64,000 bases of DNA from Isoetes taiwanensis. Taxonomy: Eukaryota > Streptophyta > Lycopodiopsida > Isoetales > Isoetaceae. Positions 55,470 through 64,000 of the stretch are shown piece after piece. The notes beneath the pieces were generated by a model. The model saw only the letters and a list, made by a program, of their open reading frames with translations. It had not been told where the DNA came from and did no database searches. The position numbers and the translations under genes were made by a program. The DNA lies in the NCBI GenBank assembly GCA_021234155.1, contig JAJEKV010000058.1:5528600-5592599 (forward strand), written 5' to 3'. Each line of letters starts with the position of its first letter. The first letter of the stretch is position 1.

Positions 55470-56340
55470 GACAATGCTGTCCTCAGCATTGCGCTAAGGT
55501 GACTAACCTACCTTATGCCTGCAAAACAATATAACATACTCTTTAATTCAATTTAAACGGTCAACTTCCTATTAAAAGTTAATTGTCAAAATTTAGGCTA
55601 TATTTGTACTTATACAAAATTATACAACCTTAACAAGTTACTTCTTATAATAATTAGGAAATATTACTATAAGAGTTATTAGGGTTCATAATCTAAATTA
55701 TGGCTCCCCCTATCCTCTCGTAATGCGCCCCTCCTCGATGCCCACCTCTTACTTGCCTGCACAAGGAGCACATTACATTAGTTTAATTAATAAATTTGTG
55801 GTTTTAGGGGACCACCCCCCTTACCTACCTCCTTGAGCCGAACTACTAGCTCAAGGTTACCCTACTACCTTGCACTCGATCATGGCCCCATAAGGATTTG
55901 AGCTTAAGGACCATTTAAGATGATCCTATCATCGCCCATGATCAAGTGCTACCTTGTACACGATCCCCCAGATTGAGTACACCCCAGTGCATCATGCCCC
56001 AAGGGTTTTAAGCTAGGGAACGTCTCACGATCCCATCATCGCGCATGATCACTTTCACCTTCACCATGACCCTCCTACGGCCAGGTGTGCGTCCCCCGCA
56101 TCGCGGCATAGAGAGCATCCGATCGATGTCTCATCATCGCCCACCATGCCTCATTCCTCACTCACATGACCCTAATGGTCATGCGCACCTCTTGGTGCGT
56201 GTTGGCCTAGAGAATGCCTTAAAGGCGTATCCCATCATCGCCCACTACGTTCAAGATTACGCACATGCACTCTACTAACTAGAATACATGAGCGTAACTT
56301 AAAACTAACTAAGAAACATACTAAGCTAACCTCCTGGCAA
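55470..56340. other. gypsy 3' untranslated spacer
   Basis: Between the chromodomain and the polypurine tract. The bases ATCATCGC(C/G)CA(C/T) recur about five times (55930-56240). No coding potential seen. Confidence 0.4.
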
Positions 56341-58256
56341 GTCGACGTCGATTAGTTCGGAGACGACTCGCCCATCAAACTCCTTCATAAACTCTGGGTA
56401 TTGCTTCTCCAAATCCTGCTTCAATACCATGTCGCGTCTTCCACGGGCAAGTGCTTCCACTTGACCAAATGCTGGAGGAATTGAGACCACCTAGTCCTCT
56501 TGAATGACTTATCAAGAAGGAATTCAGGCACTATTTCAACTTGATCCTCTGTCATTTCCAACAAAGTTGGAGTATCCAAAACCTCCTCGGGGTTAGGATC
56601 GTGCCTTTTCAATAAACTCACATGGAAGACCTTAAGGTGGGCCAAGGGATCCAACTTGTAGGCTTGAGAGCCCACTCTTCTCCAAGATCGTGAACGGACC
56701 GGCCCACCTAGGGGCGAGCTTCTTACAATTGCCGATGCGAAGCTTCCCTTGCCTAACCTTTACTTGAGCCAACTTTATCTGCCACAACAAAACAACTCTC
56801 GAGGAGTTTTATCTCTATTTGCTAGACTCTTCAGATGTGCCCATGCTGATTGAAGATATTCTCACACTTCTACCAAAAGCTACCGCATATATGCTGTTGT
56901 TGTTGAGAAACTTCCACCTTGGGTCAAGCATTGATAACTGTAACTGATCATGGGGGAGACATCTTCGATGACTCTTGCTTCATATTATTGTACATAATTG
57001 ACCAGGTGGATGTACTCGGCCCATTTGGATTACTTGTTCCAATCATAGTTTCTCAACGTGCTCTCCAAATTTGTGTTGGTGCGGTCCCTTTGCCGATTTG
57101 ACTGCAAATGATGAGCAAAACTCATCAACAAGTTGGTGCAGCTCGTGTTGAAGAAGTCTTGCTAAACGTCGCTAAAGAACTTCGGATCTCTATTGGTGAT
57201 GATCGACCTGTGCCTTCCATGCAGCCTAAAAGAACTCTTATTTAGACCACACGGCTAGGTCCAAGGCGGTGTATATGGTGTGGCATGGCAAGTATGTGCC
57301 CTTTTGATAAACTATATACCACAACCATCAAGGCTTCAAAGCTTCTTGTTGTCCTTGGAAGGCCAACTATAAAACCCATGCTGAAGACTTCCCACTTGGC
57401 GTCTGGCACCGTCCAAGGTTCCAAAACTCCTAAAATTCGAAGTTGTTCCGCTTTGTTTGTCTGGCTGATGCCATCGACATTCTTGGATATATCGACCATC
57501 CGCTTCTTCATGTCCGGCCAGAAGTAGCTACTTCTAATCTTGAAGTAGGCCTTTATAAATTTTGCATGGCCGGAAATAGGGCTATTATGCGTGTCCTGGA
57601 AAATTTTTCTTACTCCTTAGGCTTTGAGTATAGTTGTTCTTTGATATTAAAGATTACCTTCCTTTTTTAAAATATTTGAAGGTTTCTCTTTCTTAATCCG
57701 TTCTTGCACTCTTGTAAGGACTAGCCCATCATGTGCTTGAACTCCATGTTGGGGAAGATGGCTTCTTCTATCTTCTTGCCGAATTCGCTTGCCGAAGTGG
57801 AGATGGCATTGCAAATTGCTGCTTCAAAAGCTTGCCAATGAGTGGCGGCGTCTTAACATCTCCACGGCTGCATGCTCTTCCATTGATTTGCTGTAGATCA
57901 CGATGTCGTCGAAGAGAATTGATGAAGAAATCATCCAAGGAATCTTCGAAGACGTCGTCCTCAAATGCATACGAGTTGGTGGAGCATTCCATAGACTCAA
58001 GGGCATCACTGTGAAGTGATAGTGCCCATACCAAGTTCTGAAGGAGTCTTATAATTATCTTCCCCCTTCATCCTTATTTGCTGATTGCCCGAGCTTAAGT
58101 CGATTTTGTAGAAGAATCCTGCTTTTTGGGGCTGATCCATTATGTCGTTGCTTGTTGAGCTGCCCATGGTTGATATACATCTTTACACTTCCATCTTGGC
58201 CGAAAGGATCCCCAAGTTGATCAACTCCTACAACTGCTTCTTGAGCTCTGCTAGCT
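56340..58256 (-). pseudogene. gypsy pol relic: RT, integrase, chromodomain
   Basis: From the 5' side (high coordinates): SELAELKKQL-stop-ELINLGI (58256-58200) is the RT entry motif. AGFFYKIDLSSGNQQIRMK (about 58115-58060) is RT block 2. NAPPT and FDDIVIYSKSMEEHAA (57960-57840) hold the catalytic aspartates. WEVFSMGFIVGLPRTTRSFE (57400-57330) is the integrase core with the first Asp replaced or shifted. LDPLAHLKVFHVSLLKRHDP and LQHLVKWKHLPVEDATWY (56660-56421) are the integrase C-terminus and chromodomain. Multiple frameshifts and deletions. Confidence 0.75.
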
Positions 58257-58890
58257 CGGAAGTTCGCAATGTGAAGATGTGGTCAATGGTTGAGTGCCGA
58301 GGTCTGAATCCTGCCTGGGTGAGGGCCCGCACCTCTGCTGCCTCTGCCCAGCCCGTCAACTGCTGCTTGAGAATCCCAGCAAGCAGTTTTGCAAACACTG
58401 AACTGACCATGATTGTTCGGTAATTGGCTGGGCAGTGTGGGTAACCTGCCTTATATATGGGAACAACTCTGCTATTGGTCCACTGCAGCGGGAAGCCTTC
58501 CTGTAATGCCTTGTTGAACAAGGCGGCCAACACTGGTATTATGGATGGCCATGGCCACTTAAACAATTCTGCCTGCATACCATCCAAGTCTGGGGCTTTC
58601 CCATTGGCAAGACACTGCAAGCCTTGTTCCACGTCCGAATCTGTGATTTCCAGCACTGGGCCTTCTTGCAGGGGTAATGCTGCATGTGCACCCTGAGGGG
58701 TTGTATAGTTGTTGCAAGTATTCGCCGACTGCTAGAACTCCCGTTCTTCGACTTTGGTTGGCTCTGCTACCCGTACTGTATAGTTGTTGCAAGTATTGCC
58801 TCCACTGCTCGGGAGTGATATTCCCTGTGGGCTGTACTGGCTTTCTAAGAACCCTTCGCCAGAAGGTCCGAGAGGAAAATAGGTAGAAAA
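58257..58890 (-). mobile_element. LINE reverse transcriptase fragment
   Basis: VEQGLQCLANGKAPDLDGMQ, NYRTIMVSSVFAKLLAGIL and QAGFRPRHSTIDHIFTLR are the first blocks of LINE RT. The frame then passes straight into gypsy RT (SELAELKKQL) at about 58256. Upstream, a 95-bp duplication (58700-58800) repeats GTATAGTTGTTGCAAGTATT. It is probably the 5' part of the LINE whose 3' part is at 52630-53810, with the RT palm lost. Confidence 0.75.
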
Positions 58891-61122
58891 TTGAAATTGT
58901 CTTAGGGTCTAGATTCGGGATAGCCTACAAGACAATCCTCCATGAGGATCTTAGTGTCAACAAAGAGGCAAATCCTCAGCAATAGAATGTCGCGGGGGAT
59001 TTTGCTAAAGGAAGAAACTAGAAATCACGAACAAATGAACTGAAGAAAAGAAATAGAGAAACGATATGCCAAGAGAAAAATTTTTGAGTGTTCAAAGAGA
59101 ATACATGAGATCTCCCAAGCAGGAGATAAGACAACAAAAATAACAGGACTTGTCTAAGCTTCTAAGTCTAAGCTTCTGATATATATATAGTACAACGGCC
59201 TTGGGTCCAAAAATAACCAGAAGTCCATCATTTCAGATCTCAGTTACCTATTTTCAAAATCTCCACTGACAGAGCGGGTATATCTACCATGATATTCGTA
59301 GTCATAATTGTCGTAATTCGTGTTGCATGATATTTATGCTCCAAGATGGTCGCGTGTTCCTTATGATGTGGATTCTCGAGGTCTCTTCTTCTTAGTTGGC
59401 GTGGTCTTGGCACCTAATGTGGATGCAGGGCCCTTGCCCTTAGACTCCTTCGTGTACATTAGAAATAGTTTTGTGCCTTTGGGCATGGGACTAACGCTCC
59501 TCCTACCAAAGAACACTTAGAGGAAAGAAAAATAGACACAGCCTCTAGGGGAGGAAAATTCTCAAGCTCATCTGCATCATCCTGGCGGCTGTGTGGTCTG
59601 ACCTGATTATAATAGCCAGCAATCAGCTTCTGACATTGTTGGAGGGCATCAAGCGTGGCCTACCCAAGAACTGGCATGGCCTCAATAAGGAACCTAGTTT
59701 GAACCATTTCTTCTAAAGCATGATGGGCTGCAATGGGGACAGACTGGCATTCCATAAGCAAAAGAGTTTCCAGGCTAAAAGCATTGACACTAGCATTTTG
59801 ATTGCAGTGAAAATGGGGCACCGAAGGTTCAAGGAACTCATGAGAACACATCGCAGAGCAACACAGAAGCCAGCCTGCATGTGGACAGTAGGAAAAAAAA
59901 ACACATGGTAACAGATAGATTTAGATAACCACATAAGAATATGAAATTAGTTTAATAAAAAAATTACTACTGACAGGACATGAGGCTTATCCATAGTGAC
60001 AAAGCTAGAATTGGTAGTTTTCATTTTGTATTAGGAAATGAAGGGGATGCTTCGAGCGATGTATGATGTACACTTCCATATCTTGTTAGACTGTAGAGAA
60101 TATGAGTGCAAAGCTAATGCTATAAGGTTTTCTATTTTCAACAAAACTAGAAACGTGCCTTGCTCTATGAGTGGTTGTGACATGAATGATTGTAACAAAC
60201 ATAGTTGATTTTATTATAATGATTGCTTGCTCTAGAACGCAAAAAGTAGAAGTTTGAAAGTGAAACTTGCAGTGGGAACCAATGTCACCCTAGAATGCAA
60301 TCTCAAATTTGTCAAGCCAAATTTGAACTAAACTAAAGTTGTCAAGATAAAACTGAAGATGTTCAAGTCAATGTCAATCCTAATGAGTGAGGTCAAATCA
60401 AATAAATATGAATTAAACTAAAAGAGTTGAACTAAAATTGAAGAAGTCAGTCATAGTCAAAGTTTAACTCGTGGAAGGCGAATTCATGTTATACACTAGA
60501 AATGGAGCTCAAAATTAACATCTCAGTAAATTCTATGATCCCACAGACTCTCTAAGATTCTATGAAGATTTCCTTTAAGTTTCATATAGATTCCTTTAAA
60601 ATCCCCCCAATATTATATTGATTCCTAAGGATCCCCCTAGATTCTCTCGTATCATATGAGGATTCTTTTGGATTCCCTTAGGACTCGCTAAAATCCCCTT
60701 CAGATTATATTGTGTGTGTAAATCTAGTGGTCTTGCCATATCTGACAAAGACATCAATTGTCTTGTCTAATCTACAATGTCAGTGAGAACTACTTTTGAA
60801 TTCAATGGGCCAAAAGCCTTACATTACATTTTGTTGGTTTTCGCTTGATAGATTTAACCCCCTTTTTTGTTTAGGGTTTTGGGTTTACAATAGGTGGTTG
60901 GCTATCTCAATTTTTACAACACTGCAAATAGGAAGCACGCACATTCGACTGTCTCAACTTTAGCATACTATCAATACAACATTGTAAATAAGAGGCACCC
61001 ACATTTGATTGGATGTTTTTACTTTGGCATATACTATATCATTACACGTTGTAGAAGATCTGCCTTGTCAAAATGCTTATTGACTCAAAATAAAATGATT
61101 ATCATATTTAGTTATCCCCAAC
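58891..61122. other. no gene recognised
   Basis: 59140-59185 contains a repeated AGCTTCTAAGTCTAAGCTTC and (TA)n. 60535-60710 is a degenerate series of GATTCC/GATCCC-containing units of about 20-25 bp. No coding family seen. Confidence 0.35.
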
Positions 61123-61430
61123 CACTATAAGAGAAGGGGTCAATTAGTGTCACTGATTGTGTCAATTCCTGGCCTAAAATTGCAATTCAACATTTTTTTT
61201 AAGCCGACGCTATAGGTGTCAAAGCCCGTTGACACAAATGCAGCAGCGAGAACGTCACGTATAATGTCATCGCAACTATCACCTATAATGTCAGTCACCA
61301 TGTCACCTCTGCAGCAGCGAGAACATCACATATAATGTCAGCGCAGCTTTCACCTGTAATGTCAGTCACCATGTCACCTATAACACCACACTAATGCCAC
61401 CTGTAAACTCGCATTTAGTGTCACTTATAA
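61123..61430. mobile_element. CACTA-like transposon terminus (one end)
   Basis: CACTATAAGAGAAGGGG at 61123 resembles the CACTACAAGAA ends of plant CACTA (En/Spm) elements. The next 300 bp contain many GTGTCA, TGTCACCTATAA and TAATGTCAGTCACCATGTCA units, like CACTA subterminal repeats; the 100-bp block at 61228-61300 is duplicated at 61300-61380. The partner end was not found, so the extent is unknown. Confidence 0.45.
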
Positions 61431-63516
61431 AGTTAACTATACTGAGAAACATAAGGGCATTGACAGCACCAACCGTTACGTTAAGAATTTTGTCACAAAT
61501 AAAGCCACACATATTATCTCTATTACCAGTTTTAATGGCGCGAAATCCATAAATAATACCATCCATCTCCTCAATATCAATGTCATCTAAGCTTGTTGTT
61601 GGGCGAATTCCCCATATCCACCCAGCATAAGGGGGTGTGGCAAACACAAAATTTTACTTCTGGAACAGAGAATAACGAAAGAAAATCTAGAACCAAGAAC
61701 TTAAATTGGTGCACCAAAAATTAACTCTTTTGATAACAAGGAGGAATACAAAGCTTCGGGCAGATTTGGATGTGGAGGAGGCTCTCACCCTCCACCTTGA
61801 GCTCTACCACTAAGCCCATATAGGTTACATTCTGCCACGAGCCTGAGAGGGTTTTTTTATTTTTCATAATATTTATACAACATAAAGTTTAATCTAAGCC
61901 ATTTAATAGCACCTCATAATCTCAACCTTCCATTGCACCACTTAATCTCAACCTTCCATCTCCACCACTTCATCTTGACCCTCCATTTGCACCACTTAAT
62001 CTTGGCCTTCTACCTCAACCACTTCATCTTGACCCTCTATTTGCACCACTTAATTTTGGCCTTTCATCTCAATCATACAATTTTAACCATTGCCCAAACA
62101 ATTAAGTATATGATCTCACACATTATGGTGCCACTGTTGACAAGTTGCCTTCGACACAAGGTTTAATCTCCCCATGTTCCCTCTTGCAACTGGTCTAACT
62201 TTCACCATAAAATCTTAGCATTTATCACTATCATTTACCATTGCTCAGACAATTATGTGGTCTTTAACATTATGGTCTCAACGTTGACGAGTTGCCTTCA
62301 ACACAAGGTCTAATCTCCCCATGTTCCCTTTGCAACTAGTCTAACTTTACTGCCACAAAATCTAGACCATTACATCATTGCCCAAACATTAAAAATAATG
62401 GTTTCTTAATGTTGGCCAAATGTGCCAACATTTGAGCCAACACTTGTCACTATCAATGTCATTTATTTTATTGATCCACTTTTGTGTGTATTTATTGGTT
62501 GACTATCATGCATGATTGTCACATACAATGTACTACTTAGAGTTCAATAATATAGTAGATAATTGAATGTGTCACTTGTAGGATAACTCGATTGTGTTTT
62601 ATCAAATTACCAATGATTTCAATATAAACAAAAGCTATTGATGATATATATTAAAAATTCCAAGAAGTTAACCATTACAGTCTTCTAAATCAATACAAAA
62701 TCATGTCAAATAACACAATCAAGGCTCATCAAAACTACTTCAAGTATGTACTTATCATGTTTGGTTTTACTCAATTTCTACAGCTTGCAATAGTGTTTGT
62801 GTACCTACAACACTAAAGGTTGATAATGTAAAAGATTCTGTAAACATGAAGCCTTTGGCCCGTTAGATTCAGCTGAATGGAGACAGTTTCCAATACATCA
62901 ATTGCATACGTATTCTAGAGCATGCAAAATCTTGTTTCCATATACTTGGTGGGCACTTGCAGAAATTATGTTGTTCCAAGATGAAGAACCTAGGCTCCAT
63001 AAGGTACGACAAATGAATGAAGTGACTCTGATTTTATGAAACACAAAGCTCTAAGTAAATAACAATTCTGTCTCTTCTATGCTCCCACCATAAGATAGTA
63101 CATGAGATCTTGAAGGTTGCACAGGATCACAATATTTGACTTAAGGACGTGGCATTGATGTCATCATAATTACATGGGTTGTGCATGCTTTCTGCAGCGG
63201 CCTTGCATGAAGCAGTGCAGATAGATATCTCCTCATAAAATGTATTTTCTCCATCAATGAAATCAACGACTGCATAAGCAACACCATATAAGCAGATGCG
63301 AAAAAAGCCTATAGAAAGTCTGTGACATAAGAATCCATGTGGCCTACATCTTATGGAGGTGTACACTCGAGACCAAAACCGACTCCTATTTTTTATATCT
63401 ATGTGTACTAAGTTTTGTCAGTTTTTCTCCAATTCATCTGCATCTACCCATCCTTGCACCCTGCATTTTTTTTCCTAAAATAATCTGAAAAATATAAACG
63501 ATATTTGTTATCTAAG
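61431..63516. other. noncoding with two tandem-repeat blocks
   Basis: 61930-62055: a unit of about 25 bp (ACCACTTAATCTCAACCTTCC and variants) repeated about five to six times, which forces a periodic ORF. 62090-62345: a unit of about 165 bp (GTTGACAAGTTGCCTTCGAC ... CCCCATGTTCCCT) present twice. The ORFs at 61378-61647 and 63127-63366 (-) are not recognised; the latter might be a decayed piece. Confidence 0.45.
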
Positions 63517-64000
63517 TTAGCAGACAGCAAGAGATTTGTAGCCGCCTACAACTGTTGCCTTCATTACCTTCTGCCTCTCACAAGCAACTGCACTGGCATA
63601 GTGTTTAACAATCCAGGGGTGTGATAAAATCTGCTCCAAGGAAATTCGTTCCTCTGGATCAGGCCACAACATAGCCAATACAAGGCTCTGTGCATCTTCT
63701 GACACCAACCCAACTGGCCAATTCAAATGCGAAGCGGCCAAATCCTCTCCATAAAGCAACCTTTCTTCAATTTCCGATGTCTTCAAACCTGAGAAGTGAT
63801 GCAACCCAGTAAGGGTTTTATACAGTATCAAACCTAAACCCCAGTTGTCAATCTCCTTGGAGTAATTTCTCTGCACAAGCTCAGGTGCGTAATATCTTGG
63901 AGTCCCGTGTTTGCGTTTTAAATTCGGAGCCCCAAATCCTGGAAACCGAGCCGACATGCCGAAATCTGAAACCCTAATATCAAAGGGTTTTGAAGCTGAA
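63517..64000 (-). CDS. second copy of the Ser/Thr kinase, C-terminal half (runs off window)
   Basis: Nearly identical to 27090-26640 over the activation segment and C-lobe (SASKPFDIRVSDFGMSAR, GTPRYYAPELV). It keeps the normal APE but has EIDNWGLG where the other copy has EIDIWGLG; the hydrophobic residue before the invariant Trp is replaced by Asn. After KVMKA the two copies diverge abruptly: this one ends TVVGGYKSLAVC, losing the 40-residue tail of its paralogue. The N-lobe lies beyond 64000. It could be a functional paralogue or a truncated duplicate. Confidence 0.8.
   Translation of the reverse strand, partial: SASKPFDIRVSDFGMSARFPGFGAPNLKRKHGTPRYYAPELVQRNYSKEIDNWGLGLILYKTLTGLHHFSGLKTSEIEERLLYGEDLAASHLNWPVGLVSEDAQSLVLAMLWPDPEERISLEQILSHPWIVKHYASAVACERQKVMKATVVGGYKSLAVC

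Larger units (their letters stand above)
53811..58256 (-). mobile_element. 5'-truncated gypsy chromovirus with a 1.64-kb 3' LTR
   Basis: In the minus direction the order is RT start (58256), RT palm, integrase core, chromodomain, polypurine tract and LTR. The 5' LTR, gag and protease are missing. It sits between two same-strand LINE parts. Motifs are spread over several frames with stops, so it is an old relic. Confidence 0.75.

Noticed and set aside
59320-59520. 66-residue ORF as a small gene
   Set aside because: No recognisable domain, no splice or promoter context; likely chance.
61933-62166. Histidine/leucine-periodic ORF
   Set aside because: Forced by a DNA tandem repeat of about 25 bp.

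Overview
The window reads as nuclear DNA of a land plant. It is AT-rich and intron-bearing, with plant-type gene fragments: an LRR receptor of the At3g03770 type, tau-like GST, PPR, an EID1-like F-box protein, ferrochelatase, and an intronless Ser/Thr kinase. Stacked Ty1/copia and Ty3/gypsy elements and LINEs carry plant-style tRNA-Met primer sites (TGGTATCAGAGC). The sparse genes and many pseudogenes suggest a large genome, perhaps a fern or other seed-free plant; that is inference, and no marker here names the species.

Layout. 1-479: 3' piece of a LINE. 2.5-5.1 kb (-): a multi-exon gene with ribonuclease-inhibitor-type leucine-rich repeats. 8353-17461: a complete 9.1-kb DNA transposon with 24-bp terminal inverted repeats, a 4-bp target duplication (GTTT) and matching subterminal palindromes. 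It has two convergent genes. The plus-strand one is a decayed DDE-type transposase. The minus-strand one encodes a coiled coil, a RING-like zinc finger, a Ulp1/SENP-type cysteine protease and an FCP1/HAD-type phosphatase domain, the last two joinable in frame through consensus splice sites. This is the most unusual object in the window.

17.5-32 kb: mostly noncoding, with a ferrochelatase fragment (21.6-22.1 kb), a LINE-like element (24.2 kb), a complete kinase ORF (26.5-27.6 kb, -) and an EID1-like pseudogene (28.8-29.5 kb).

31.9-44.3 kb: two tandem copies of an LRR receptor-like kinase ectodomain, with a nest of elements inserted at their junction. A gag-only LTR retrotransposon (32867-43035, TSD ATTAT) carries a LINE in its left LTR and a copia element (34544-40829) in its interior. 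GST and PPR fragments follow. 48588-51211 is a 2.6-kb gypsy deletion derivative with identical LTRs and TSD ATCCT. 52.6-58.9 kb is a LINE interrupted by a 5'-truncated gypsy element with a 1.64-kb LTR. 61.1 kb holds a CACTA-like end, and the window closes inside a second copy of the kinase gene.

Host genes that could still work are the 26.5-kb kinase and possibly the LRR gene at 2.5-5.1 kb. Almost everything else is mobile DNA or gene relics. Coordinates of spliced genes are my own readings of splice consensus and are approximate where stated.
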